DNA from: an uncultured Verrucomicrobiota bacterium
Lineage (GTDB): Bacteria > Verrucomicrobiota > Kiritimatiellia > RFP12 > UBA1067
DNA: 11,037 nt
Direction of reading: 5' to 3'
NCBI GenBank assembly: GCA_946615875.1
Contig: CAMOIK010000063.1
Location: forward strand, 1-11,037
Made by a program: the position numbers and the translations under genes. Below the pieces are notes generated by a model. That model did not search any database and had not been told where the DNA came from. It saw only the letters and a program-made list of their open reading frames with translations. Shown here in pieces: positions 1 through 6,026 of the stretch (positions are counted from its first letter, which is position 1; each line of letters opens with the position of its first letter).

Positions 1-545
1 TGTATCTTGATGCCGTCCACGCCCATGTCCATCGCCACCTTCTGGGCGCGCTTCATCGCGCGCTTCAGCGCGACGCGGCGCTCAAGCTGGAGGGCGATGC
101 CCTCGGCGACGAGCTGCGCATCGGCGTCGGCACCCTGGACTTCGCGGACTTCAATGTACACTTCCTTGTGCATCTTGGCGGGGCGCTTGGCGTCCTTGCC
201 GTCCTTCGTCTTGAAGGACTCATAGACCACGCTGCCGTCCTTGTCGCGCACGGTGGTGGTGAGCATCTTTTCAAGCTCTGCGCGAAGAGCGTCCACATCG
301 CCTCCCTTGCGGCCCAGGATGACGCCGGGGCGTGCGGAGAAGAGGGTTACGCGGACGCGGTTCATGTAGCGCTCGATGAGGATTTTGGAGATGCCGGCCT
401 CGACAAGCTTGCGCTTGCAGGCCTCGCGGATCTTCTGGTCCTCGAGCAGGAACGCGCCGAAGTTCTTCTTGGCGGCGAACCAGCGGCTGCCCCAGGCGTG
501 GTTGACGCCCACGCGGAAACCTACGGGGTTGACTTTCTGACCCAT
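1..545 (-). CDS. rpsC: 30S ribosomal protein S3 (3' end outside window)
   Basis: S3 sits at the mRNA entry channel of the 30S head. The first 181 codons are present; the usual length is about 210-240, so the C-terminal part of the second domain is cut off by the window edge. It opens MGQKVNPVGFRVG, the family's signature N-terminus. A KH domain follows with the GRKG loop at residues 78-81 (VILGRKGGDVDAL), and the start of the C-terminal domain is seen near 150-181 (GIALQLERRVALKRAM). The ATG at 545 lies 2 bp after the rplV stop codon. A strong Shine-Dalgarno (AAGGAGG) lies inside the end of rplV, so translation is probably coupled. It is the eighth gene of the S10 operon seen here; rplP and rpmC would be expected next, outside the window. 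Identity is very secure. Confidence 0.98.
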   Translation of the reverse strand, partial: MGQKVNPVGFRVGVNHAWGSRWFAAKKNFGAFLLEDQKIREACKRKLVEAGISKILIERYMNRVRVTLFSARPGVILGRKGGDVDALRAELEKMLTTTVRDKDGSVVYESFKTKDGKDAKRPAKMHKEVYIEVREVQGADADAQLVAEGIALQLERRVALKRAMKRAQKVAMDMGVDGIKI

Positions 546-547
546 GG

Positions 548-910
548 CTACTTGGCCTCCTTCTTCGTGACTACCTTCTCGTCGGTTAGCACCACCTTGC
601 AGTGGCAGAGGCGGCGGGCGATCGGGTGCGCGGAGCCGCGCGCGGTCGGCCAGTAGCGGCGCATCCTCGCGCCCTCATCGAACACGCTGAGCTTGACGAA
701 GAGCTCGCCGGGCGTCTGCACATTGTTGTTGTGGCGGGCGTTGGCGACGGCGCTGAGGAGCGTCTTCTTGAGGATGGTCGCCGCCTTCTTGGGCGAGAAC
801 TCGACCAGCTCGATGGCCTTGGCGGCGGTGAGGCCGCGGCAGGCGCGCGCCAGGGGGCGGCCCTTGAAGGCCGACATGCGCGCATTGCGGGTAATGGCTG
901 TGACTTCCAT
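548..910 (-). CDS. rplV: 50S ribosomal protein L22
   Basis: L22 binds 23S rRNA, and its long beta-hairpin lines the peptide exit tunnel. The 120-residue protein matches the family (about 110 aa) with a short Lys-rich tail. It starts MEVTAITRNARMSAFKGRPLA, runs through the helical core (SPKKAATILKKTLLSAVANA, about 39-58), and reaches the hairpin at about 79-105. The hairpin reads RMRRYWPTARGSAHPIARRL, where E. coli has KRIMPRAKGRADRILKR, so several tunnel-facing positions differ, and two Cys follow (CHC). The start ATG is 11 bp after the rpsS stop; the nearby Shine-Dalgarno is weak (AAGGG spanning the rpsS stop, then TTAAAAGA), unlike its neighbours. Fourth- and fifth-gene order rplB-rpsS-rplV-rpsC is the standard S10 operon arrangement. 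Confidence 0.97.
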   Translation of the reverse strand: MEVTAITRNARMSAFKGRPLARACRGLTAAKAIELVEFSPKKAATILKKTLLSAVANARHNNNVQTPGELFVKLSVFDEGARMRRYWPTARGSAHPIARRLCHCKVVLTDEKVVTKKEAK

Positions 911-921
911 TCTTTTAACCC

Positions 922-1203
922 TTACTTCTTTTCGGCCTTGGCCGCGGAGTTGCCGTGCGCCTTGAACGTGCGCGTGGGGGCGAACTCGCCCAGGCGGTGG
1001 CCAACCATGTTTTCGGTGATGAAGATCGGCATGTGCTGGCGACCGTTGTGAATCGCGAACGTCAGGCCGACGAAATCAGGGAGCACCATCGAGCGGCGGC
1101 TCCACGTCTTGATGGGCTGCTTTTTGCCGGCAGCCTGCATCTTCTCGACCTTCCGAAGGAGGCTAGCCTCCACGTACGGTCCTTTCTTTAGGGAACGCGA
1201 CAT
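922..1203 (-). CDS. rpsS: 30S ribosomal protein S19
   Basis: S19 forms a complex with S13 in the 30S head and contacts the A-site tRNA. The 93-residue length is normal. Diagnostic stretches are MSRSLKKGPYVEASLLRKVE at the N-terminus, IKTWSRRSMVLPDFVGLTFAIHNG in the middle (written here in two parts: IKTWSRRSMVLPDFV then GLTFAIHNG) and the C-terminal GHRLGEFAPTRTFKAH. A short Ala/Lys tail ends the protein. The ATG at 1203 lies 3 bp after the rplB stop and is preceded by a strong GAGGAGG-type site (AGAGGAGGAAA) that overlaps the last rplB codons, so it is probably translated by coupling to rplB. No unusual features. Confidence 0.98.
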   Translation of the reverse strand: MSRSLKKGPYVEASLLRKVEKMQAAGKKQPIKTWSRRSMVLPDFVGLTFAIHNGRQHMPIFITENMVGHRLGEFAPTRTFKAHGNSAAKAEKK

Positions 1204-1206
1204 AGA

Positions 1207-2031
1207 TTATTTCCTCCTCTTGACGATTACCTTGTCGGACGCCTTGCGCTTCGGACGGGTCTTGCCGCCCTTCGCGAGCTGGCCCCAGGGCGAACGCGGA
1301 TGGCTGCCGCCGGACGTGCGGCCTTCGCCACCGCCCATCGGGTGGTCAACCGGGTTCATCGCCACGCCGCGCACGGTCGGACGGATGCCGAGATAGCGCT
1401 TGCGGCCGGCCTTGCCCAGATGGATCGAACCCCAGTCCTTGTTGCCGACGGAACCAACGCACGCGAGGCAGCGGCCGTCGAAGATGCGGACTTCGCCGGA
1501 AGGCATCTTCAGGGTGACGCGGCCGTTGTCGCGGGCCATGATCTGGCAGCCGCAGCCGGCGCCGCGCGCAACCTTCGCGCCCTCGCCGGGGACGAGCTCG
1601 ATCGCGTGGACCGTCATGCCGAGCGGGATCTGGATGAGCGGCAGGCAGTTGCCGACGGTGGCCTCGGCCTTGGGGCCGTTCATCACCTTCATGCCGACCT
1701 TCAGTCCCTCGGGAGCCAGGATGTAGCTCTTCACGCCGTCCGCGTAGTCGATCTGCGCCAGATACGCCGAGCGCGTAGGATCGTAGGCAATCGCCTTGAC
1801 CTCGGCCTCGACGTCGAACTTCCGGCGACGGAAATCGACGATGCGCATGCGCTGCTTCGCGCCGCCGCCGTGGTGGCGGGTCGTGATGCGACCCTGGTTG
1901 TTGCGGCCGGCGGTCTTGCGAACGGGCTTGGTGAGAGACTTGATCGGCCTCTCCTCCGTGATTTCCTCGAAGGTCGGGGCGACGCGGAAGCGCATGCCCT
2001 GGCTGCGAGGCTTGAATGTTTTGAGTGCCAT
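1207..2031 (-). CDS. rplB: 50S ribosomal protein L2
   Basis: L2 is needed for subunit association and peptidyl transferase activity and is among the most conserved ribosomal proteins. The 274 residues match the full family length. The N-terminal OB-like part contains GRNNQGRITTRHHGGGAKQR (about 42-61), followed by the SH3-like domain and the C-terminal GVAMNPVDHPMGGGEGR segment (222-238). His230 aligns with the conserved functional His229 of E. coli. The residue two on is Met, where E. coli has His; from memory this HPMGGGEG form is frequent in Verrucomicrobia-related bacteria and is part of my phylum guess. The C-terminus is very basic (TRPKRKASDKVIVKRRK). The ATG is 14 bp after the rplW stop, with an AAGGAG site between them. 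Confidence 0.98.
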   Translation of the reverse strand: MALKTFKPRSQGMRFRVAPTFEEITEERPIKSLTKPVRKTAGRNNQGRITTRHHGGGAKQRMRIVDFRRRKFDVEAEVKAIAYDPTRSAYLAQIDYADGVKSYILAPEGLKVGMKVMNGPKAEATVGNCLPLIQIPLGMTVHAIELVPGEGAKVARGAGCGCQIMARDNGRVTLKMPSGEVRIFDGRCLACVGSVGNKDWGSIHLGKAGRKRYLGIRPTVRGVAMNPVDHPMGGGEGRTSGGSHPRSPWGQLAKGGKTRPKRKASDKVIVKRRK

Positions 2032-2045
2032 TTCCTGTTTGCTCC

Positions 2046-2327
2046 TTAGACCTGTTCGATGCGCTCGCCGGCCTTGACGGTGACGTACGCCTTCTTGTAG
2101 GTGGGTTCCTTGAGCAGGCGGCGCGTGCCGCGGACGTACTTCTGCCCGCCCTTCGTCGTCACGGTGCGGACTTTCAGCACGTGCACGCCGAACTTCTTCT
2201 CGACGGCCTGCGCGATCTGCGGCTTGTGCGCCTTGATATCGACTTCGACCACGTAGCGGTCCTCGGCGGAAAGGCGCGAGCCCTTCTCCGTGACCAGCAC
2301 GCGCTTGATGACTTCTTCGTTCGTCAT
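2046..2327 (-). CDS. rplW: 50S ribosomal protein L23
   Basis: L23 lies at the tunnel exit and is the docking site for trigger factor and SRP. The 93-residue length is typical. The protein shows the family pattern: an N-terminal helix and strand (EEVIKRVLVTEKGSRLSAEDRYVVEV as two adjoining parts, about 4-29), the helix KPQIAQAVEKKFGVHVLKV (about 34-52), and the loop TTKGGQKYVRGTRRLLKEPTYKKAYV leading to the last strand (VTVKAGERIEQV). It sits between rplD and rplB as expected. The ATG at 2327 is 10 bp after the rplD stop with a strong AAGGAGG site, whose first bases belong to that stop codon. No truncation or odd residue was noticed. Confidence 0.97.
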   Translation of the reverse strand: MTNEEVIKRVLVTEKGSRLSAEDRYVVEVDIKAHKPQIAQAVEKKFGVHVLKVRTVTTKGGQKYVRGTRRLLKEPTYKKAYVTVKAGERIEQV

Positions 2328-2337
2328 TTCAGCCTCC

Positions 2338-2964
2338 TTACTTGGCGATCCTCGCCAGCAGCGCGTCGAAACCGGCCTTGTCGCAGACCAGGACGCGGTT
2401 TGCCATCACGGTATAGACGTCGAGCGCCTGCGCGGTCGAGTAGTCGATGCGCGGGAGATTCGACGTCGCCAGAATCACGGTGTCGTCGACATCCTTCTGG
2501 ACGACGACGGCCGTGCGGTCCACGCCGAGCGTCTTCAGCAGCGAAGCCATGAACTTCGTCTTGGGAGCGTCGAACTTGAACTCGCTGACGACGATCACGC
2601 GGCCCTCGGCGATCCTGTCGGAGAGAGCGCGGGCGAACGCCAGCTTGACAACCTTCTTGTTGACCTTCTGCGCGAAGTCGCGCGGCTTGGGGCCGTGCGC
2701 CACTCCGCCGCCGCGCCACACGGGCGACTGGCGGAAGCCAGCTCGGGCGTTGCCCGTGCCCTTCTGCTTCCAGGGCTTCTTGTTCGACCCGGAGACCTCG
2801 CCCTTGCCGAGCGTGGAGGCCGTGCCGGCGCGCAACGCGTTGCGGTACGCCGTGACGGCGTCCTTGACCGCCTGCTCGCCCTTGTCGAGCGTCAGCGCGG
2901 CGTCATCGACCGTTATGTCGGCGGCCGCTGCGCCTGCGGATGTATAGCTCTTGACAGTTGCCAT
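2338..2964 (-). CDS. rplD: 50S ribosomal protein L4
   Basis: L4 binds 23S rRNA early in assembly; its extended loop reaches the exit-tunnel constriction. In E. coli it also represses its own S10 operon by binding the operon leader. The 208 residues match the family (about 200-210). The loop GSNKKPWKQKGTGNARAGFR (about 59-78) followed by QSPVWRGGGVAHGPKPRDF is diagnostic, and the globular core continues with KVNKKVVKLAFARALSDR. The N-terminal 25 residues are Ala-rich and less conserved. The ATG lies 2 bp after the rplC stop, with a purine-rich AAAGGGG site inside the end of rplC. Whether this L4 regulates the long structured leader at 3964-4210 is open. Confidence 0.97.
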   Translation of the reverse strand: MATVKSYTSAGAAAADITVDDAALTLDKGEQAVKDAVTAYRNALRAGTASTLGKGEVSGSNKKPWKQKGTGNARAGFRQSPVWRGGGVAHGPKPRDFAQKVNKKVVKLAFARALSDRIAEGRVIVVSEFKFDAPKTKFMASLLKTLGVDRTAVVVQKDVDDTVILATSNLPRIDYSTAQALDVYTVMANRVLVCDKAGFDALLARIAK

Positions 2965-2966
2965 GA

Positions 2967-3635
2967 TTACTTCGCCCCTTTCTTCGCCTTGAACGCGAGG
3001 ACGTTGTTCTTGAGGGACTTGCGCACGAACAGGGTGCCGTTGCGCGCGCCGGGGACCGAGCCCTTGACGAGGATCGCGTTGTCCTCGGGGCGGATCTGCA
3101 CGACCTCGAGATTGACTGCCGTGCGGTTCACGTCGCCCATGTGGCCGGGCATCTTCTTGCCCTTCTCGATCCAGCCGGGCAGGTCGCGGGCGGCCAGACC
3201 GCCCGTGCGGCGCTTGGAGTGGCCGCCGTGCGTCATGTTGCCGCCGGCGAAGCCGTAGCGCTTGAGGACGCCGGCGAAGCCGCGTCCCTTCGTGACGCCC
3301 GTCACATCGACATACTTGACGCCCTCGAAGTTCGCCACGGTGAGGACGTCGCCCGCCTTCACCTGCTCGCCTTCGTCGAGCGCGAACTCCTTGAGGACGC
3401 GCACGCCGCCTTCGATGCCGCCGGTCTTCTTCAGGTGGCCGGCCTCTGCCTTCGTAAGACGCTTGACCTTCTGTTCGCCAAAGCCCAGCTGCGCGGCCGT
3501 GTAGCCGTCGCGTTCAGGAGTCTTGACCTGCACGACCGGGCAGGGGCCGACTTCGATGACAGTCACGCACGTGCGCTTGCCTTCGGCGTCATAGACCTGG
3601 GTCATGCCGATTTTCTTGCCTATCAGACCTTCCAT
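2967..3635 (-). CDS. rplC: 50S ribosomal protein L3
   Basis: L3 is an early-assembly 23S-binding protein whose loop approaches the peptidyl transferase centre. The 222 residues are within the family range. It opens MEGLIGKKIGMTQVYDAEGK; further landmarks are VDVTGVTKGRGFAGVLKRYGF (about 109-129, given as two adjoining parts VDVTGVTKGRGFAGV and LKRYGF), KGKKMPGHMGD (158-168) and the C-terminal ILVKGSVPGARNGTLFV. The loop at 137-162 is unusual: where E. coli has SIGQNQTPGKVFKGKK with the PrmB-methylated Gln150, this protein reads GLAARDLPGWIEKGKK, placing Asp151 at that site, with one residue fewer in the loop. The start is 19 bp after the rpsJ stop behind an AAAAGGAGA site. Confidence 0.97.
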   Translation of the reverse strand: MEGLIGKKIGMTQVYDAEGKRTCVTVIEVGPCPVVQVKTPERDGYTAAQLGFGEQKVKRLTKAEAGHLKKTGGIEGGVRVLKEFALDEGEQVKAGDVLTVANFEGVKYVDVTGVTKGRGFAGVLKRYGFAGGNMTHGGHSKRRTGGLAARDLPGWIEKGKKMPGHMGDVNRTAVNLEVVQIRPEDNAILVKGSVPGARNGTLFVRKSLKNNVLAFKAKKGAK

Positions 3636-3654
3636 CTCAGCCTTCTCCTTTTAA

Positions 3655-3963
3655 TTAGACCTTGATGGTGATATCGACGCCGGCGGGGAGATTGAGCTTC
3701 TTGAGCTCGTCAATCGTCTGCGCGGTCGGGTTGACGATATCGAGGAGGCGCTTGTGCGTCCGCTGCTCGAACTGGTCCATGGACTTCTTGTCCACGTTGG
3801 GCGAACGGTTCACCGTGAAACGCTCGATGCGCGTGGGCAACGGGATGGGCCCGACAACCTGCGCACCCGTCCCGCGGGCCGTATCGATGATTCCGCCGAC
3901 AGCCTGGTCAAGCACACGATGGTCGTATGCTTGAAGCCTGATGCGGACTCTCTGCTGTTGCAT
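3655..3963 (-). CDS. rpsJ: 30S ribosomal protein S10
   Basis: S10 is a 30S head protein, and as NusE it is also a transcription antitermination partner of NusB. From the ATG at 3963 it is 102 residues, the usual size, opening MQQQRVRIRLQAYDHRVLDQ and containing the conserved SMDQFEQRTHKRLLDIVNP. I chose this ATG over an in-frame GTG at 3990, which would add nine basic residues (MDKRKGKRN) not found in the family. The ATG is preceded by a purine tract with AAAGGA sites, while the GTG has no Shine-Dalgarno. It is the first gene of the S10 operon, downstream of a long leader and a sigma70-type promoter. Confidence 0.97.
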   Translation of the reverse strand: MQQQRVRIRLQAYDHRVLDQAVGGIIDTARGTGAQVVGPIPLPTRIERFTVNRSPNVDKKSMDQFEQRTHKRLLDIVNPTAQTIDELKKLNLPAGVDITIKV

Positions 3964-4042
3964 GTTCCTTTTTCCTTTTCTTTTGTCCACCTGCGGCTCG
4001 ACTTTCCTCGCACTCGACGGTCTCCACCCGGAGTTGCCGCCG

Positions 4043-4061
4043 GAGGCCCATTGGGCGCCTC
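4043..4061 (-). promoter_or_regulatory. leader hairpin 4
   Basis: On the RNA strand GAGGC pairs with GCCTC (5 bp) around a 9-nt loop GCCCAATGG, in which two more C-G pairs can form. It is the hairpin closest to rpsJ among those I could pair by eye. It is a moderate-strength structure and could be coincidental in GC-rich DNA. Confidence 0.35.
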
Positions 4062-4097
4062 ACGCTCGGTTTCGTCTCGCCTCAGTCCATACTCCGC

Positions 4098-4124
4098 GCA
4101 GAAAGAAACGCTCGCGTTTGCTGC
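4098..4124 (-). promoter_or_regulatory. leader hairpin 3
   Basis: RNA-strand inner stem AAACG/CGTTT with loop CGAG, extended after an asymmetric internal loop by GCAG/CTGC. It directly abuts hairpin 2, allowing coaxial stacking. The 3' arm and internal loop are U-rich (CGTTTCTTTCT), faintly attenuator-like, but the run is interrupted and then closed by the outer stem. Confidence 0.4.
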
Positions 4125-4155
4125 CGCAACCGTGAGCGCCTTGCCCAAGGTCGCG
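4125..4155 (-). promoter_or_regulatory. leader hairpin 2 (strongest)
   Basis: RNA strand: a 7-bp lower stem CGCGACC/GGTTGCG (one G-U), a single 1x1 T-C mismatch, and a 5-bp upper stem TGGGC/GCTCA (one G-U) capped by the pentaloop AAGGC. This 12-bp, nearly symmetrical hairpin is the best-formed structure in the leader and its core would be expected to form in any fold. Confidence 0.5.
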
Positions 4156-4159
4156 ACGC

Positions 4160-4176
4160 GGCGGGACTCGTCCGCC
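4160..4176 (-). promoter_or_regulatory. leader hairpin 1
   Basis: RNA strand GGCGGA pairs with TCCCGCC (one bulged C) around a CGAG tetraloop. The loop sequence is the same as in hairpin 3. It lies about 35 nt after the predicted transcription start. Confidence 0.4.
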
Positions 4177-4213
4177 CGTATCGCAACTCCTTTCCACCCG
4201 AAAATGGACTGAT

Positions 4214-4243
4214 ATTATACCATTTTTCGCATCCGCCGCGCAA
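4214..4243 (-). promoter_or_regulatory. sigma70-type promoter of the S10 operon
   Basis: On the minus strand a perfect TATAAT (-10, 4219-4214) follows TTGCGC (-35, 4243-4238; 4 of 6 matches to TTGACA) with an 18-bp spacer. The transcription start should fall near 4205-4210. It is the only strong promoter-like sequence I found in the window, it stands out in GC-rich DNA, and it lies in the non-coding gap just ahead of rpsJ, pointing the right way. Confidence 0.75.
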
Positions 4244-4248
4244 GGGGG

Positions 4249-4262
4249 TATTTTCACTTTTT
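4249..4262 (-). promoter_or_regulatory. candidate UP element upstream of the -35 box
   Basis: The minus strand reads GAAAAAGTGAAAAT ending 5 bp before the -35 box, an A-rich stretch where RNA polymerase alpha-subunit contacts are expected in strong promoters of ribosomal genes. A 7-bp inverted repeat (TTTTCGC 4259-4265 with GCGAAAA 4281-4287) overlaps it and could be an operator. Position and composition are suggestive only. Confidence 0.3.
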
Positions 4263-4294
4263 CGCGGCCAGCGCATTGGGGCGAAAACCATATC

Positions 4295-4330
4295 CCCTGA
4301 CTTCCCAAGCCTCTCAAACCCCTCAAACCA
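4295..4330 (-). repeat. short array of the 9-bp-period repeat (4 units)
   Basis: On the minus strand four 9-bp units run TGGTTTGAG, GGGTTTGAG, AGGCTTGGG, AAGTCAGGG, beginning one base after the stop codon of the DUF4340 gene and decaying away from it. The same unit family makes up the longer array at 9852-9968, there with the purine-rich strand on plus. Function unknown. Confidence 0.6.
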
Positions 4331-4331
4331 C

Positions 4332-6026
4332 TCACTTCACCAGCGACTGCGTGAGCTTGGAGACGATGGAGCGGTCCAGTATGAACACGGCGTCCGTCGC
4401 GCCGAGGGTGGCGAAAGCGCCGCCTGTCGGCGCGGAGCCGCCGATGAGGAGGTTTCTGCGCACGGCGTCGTCGCGATCCTGGTCGATGGCGATTGTGTAG
4501 GCCGGGTTCTCCAGCCCGTATCTGCGCAGGTCCTGGGTGGAAACCTTGAGGATGACGATGCTCTGCGCCTCTAGTGGGTCGAGGGTCTGGAGGACGGCGG
4601 CTATGGCGTCGGCGTCAGCCGCGCCCTGCGACGGGGACTGCTCGATATTCCAGGCGCGGCGATCCTTGTCATGGACGATGGAGGTGGGCTTTGCGCCCTT
4701 CGGGGTCACGACGATGCGCTTGACGTTGGCCGGGTCGATGCGCATGATCTCGCGGCTCCGCAGGTCTTCGAGGCGCAGGTGCCCCAGGGCTTCGCGCGAC
4801 ACGGTGACGGGCGCGGACGAGGTGGAGACGCCGATCGTCACGCCGTCCACGGCGATGTCGGCCGATTTCAGGTCGAATATGCGATCCAGGAGCTGCGAGA
4901 CGCTGCCGGCGTCGGTGGGGGCGGCCAGCGGGGCATCCAGGCGCCAAGCGCCGTCGTCGCCCTTCGACAGGAGGTAGTTCGCCTCGCCGTCGGTCAGGGA
5001 AAGGCGCGAGACGGCTGAGCGGTCCATGGCGAACAGGCGCGAGTCCGTGAAGCCCGAGACGCCGGTCTTGGCCTGGTCGCGCAGGGCGGCATCGACGGTG
5101 ACGATCGCCTCGGCGTTCTGGACGAGCGCGTAAACCAGCCCCTCGCGGGCCACTTTGCCGAACGAAATCCGCCTGTCGGCACCGTCGGCGCATTTCAAGG
5201 TGAGCGTGACGGCGGTATCTGGGTCGAGGCCGTATCCCGCGAGGAGCGACGCGGTGGCGATGGGGCTCTCGCCCTTGACGCCGACCGGCCAGAGGAAGTC
5301 CACCGCCTCCGCGGCGGAAAGGTCGTCAAGGAGCTTGCGTATCTTGTCGGCGTTGGCGTTCGCCCGCGACGGCGAACGCATCATCCAAGCCTCTCCGTCG
5401 CGAGCGAAGCGCATGAAAGAGCCGGCGCCGTCCTTTATGTCGAAGGCGACCACGGCGTCCGCCCAGGCGGGGAACACGGCGCGCTGCCTGAAGCCGTCCG
5501 GCGGCAGATCGACGGCGGCGAGGACGTTAGTCGGCACCACATACACGGCATCCTCGCCATCGACGGCGACGTAAACGCCGGCGGAGGAAGCCCTGCCGAA
5601 GAGGAGCGTGGCGCTGGAGCCCGCGTCGGGGTCCGCGCCCATCGAGACGGTCAGGCGCAGCGCCGACTCGTCGTCAAGCCCGTAGTCTCGCCTGGAGTGG
5701 CCGAGGCGCAGCAGTTCCTGGTCGGTGATCCTGTCGTCGATGCCGCAGAACGCGAGCGTATCGACCAGCTTGGCCATGGTGCGCTCGTCCACGCCTGCGT
5801 TGTACGGCGCGGTCATCCGCCATCCGCCGTCCCGGACGATGGCGATATCCGGCTTGCCGCAGCGCGACAGGGAAAAACGCGAGGCAGCGGCGAACTCCTG
5901 GTCGAGCAGCGTGTTTCGCTGGACGAGAGCGGTGCCCGTGCCTCCTTTGTAAGAGAGCAGCAGGTGCGCGCCCATCACGGCGAGCAGGGCGAGCACGAGA
6001 TGGAAAATCGCCCGGCGGTTGCTCAC
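4332..6026 (-). CDS. DUF4340 family membrane-anchored protein with four repeated modules
   Basis: A 564-residue protein with one N-terminal membrane segment (about 8-25, after SNRR), so most of it should be outside the cytoplasm. I assign it to DUF4340, a family of unknown function found next to GldG-type ABC genes. It looks like four copies of one module, each marked by a Trp (W69, W214, W361, W459) with a Pro a few residues on and an amphipathic helix of LLD..L type. Modules 1, 2 and 4 also have YGL (115, 265, 503) and a hydrophobic-FG or -IG strand (LLFGR, ISFGK, LLIGG); module 3 lacks that half. The start is GTG at 6026, overlapping the previous stop by 4 bp, with a strong AGGAGG site. 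It is probably an extracytoplasmic partner of the upstream GldF-GldG fusion; substrate unknown. Confidence 0.85.
   Translation of the reverse strand: MSNRRAIFHLVLALLAVMGAHLLLSYKGGTGTALVQRNTLLDQEFAAASRFSLSRCGKPDIAIVRDGGWRMTAPYNAGVDERTMAKLVDTLAFCGIDDRITDQELLRLGHSRRDYGLDDESALRLTVSMGADPDAGSSATLLFGRASSAGVYVAVDGEDAVYVVPTNVLAAVDLPPDGFRQRAVFPAWADAVVAFDIKDGAGSFMRFARDGEAWMMRSPSRANANADKIRKLLDDLSAAEAVDFLWPVGVKGESPIATASLLAGYGLDPDTAVTLTLKCADGADRRISFGKVAREGLVYALVQNAEAIVTVDAALRDQAKTGVSGFTDSRLFAMDRSAVSRLSLTDGEANYLLSKGDDGAWRLDAPLAAPTDAGSVSQLLDRIFDLKSADIAVDGVTIGVSTSSAPVTVSREALGHLRLEDLRSREIMRIDPANVKRIVVTPKGAKPTSIVHDKDRRAWNIEQSPSQGAADADAIAAVLQTLDPLEAQSIVILKVSTQDLRRYGLENPAYTIAIDQDRDDAVRRNLLIGGSAPTGGAFATLGATDAVFILDRSIVSKLTQSLVK

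Larger units (their letters stand above)
3964..4210 (-). promoter_or_regulatory. structured 5' leader of the S10 operon (candidate autoregulatory RNA)
   Basis: About 245 nt separate the predicted transcription start (near 4205-4210) from the rpsJ start codon, far more than a simple ribosome binding site needs. The RNA strand contains at least four local hairpins in succession (4160-4176, 4125-4155, 4098-4124, 4043-4061), the second and third directly abutting, then a purine-rich single-stranded tract (3964-3985) leading to the start codon. In E. coli the S10 leader is the target of L4-mediated transcriptional and translational control, so a structured leader here is a natural candidate for feedback control. 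I do not recognise the E. coli fold. No convincing leader peptide was found. Confidence 0.55.

Noticed and set aside
2290..3258. Long plus-strand reading frame (322 codons) opposite rplD and rplC, and similar ones at 5697-6773 and 8777-9859
   Set aside because: They lie antisense to well-identified genes, have low-complexity Arg/Ala-rich translations and match no family; they are by-products of high GC content.
3964..3990. GTG at 3990 as start of rpsJ, adding nine residues
   Set aside because: The added MDKRKGKRN is not part of S10 and the GTG has no Shine-Dalgarno; the ATG at 3963 gives the standard 102-residue protein.
3993..4011. RNase P RNA-like string on the minus strand (GAGGAAAGTC followed by GAGCC)
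   Set aside because: It resembles the 5' P4 region GAGGAAAGTCCGGGC but the match breaks after GTC, no partner segment (ACAGAA type) is found downstream, and only about 30 nt remain before rpsJ.
4187..4193. AAAGGAG Shine-Dalgarno-like site early in the S10 leader, possibly for a leader peptide
   Set aside because: No ATG or GTG start lies at suitable spacing; the only reading frame through it starts at a GTG that overlaps the site and has no site of its own.
4259..4287. 7-bp inverted repeat TTTTCGC/GCGAAAA as a terminator for the DUF4340 gene
   Set aside because: The T-run is on the 5' arm and no T-run follows the 3' arm; the loop is 15 nt. An operator or chance repeat is more likely.
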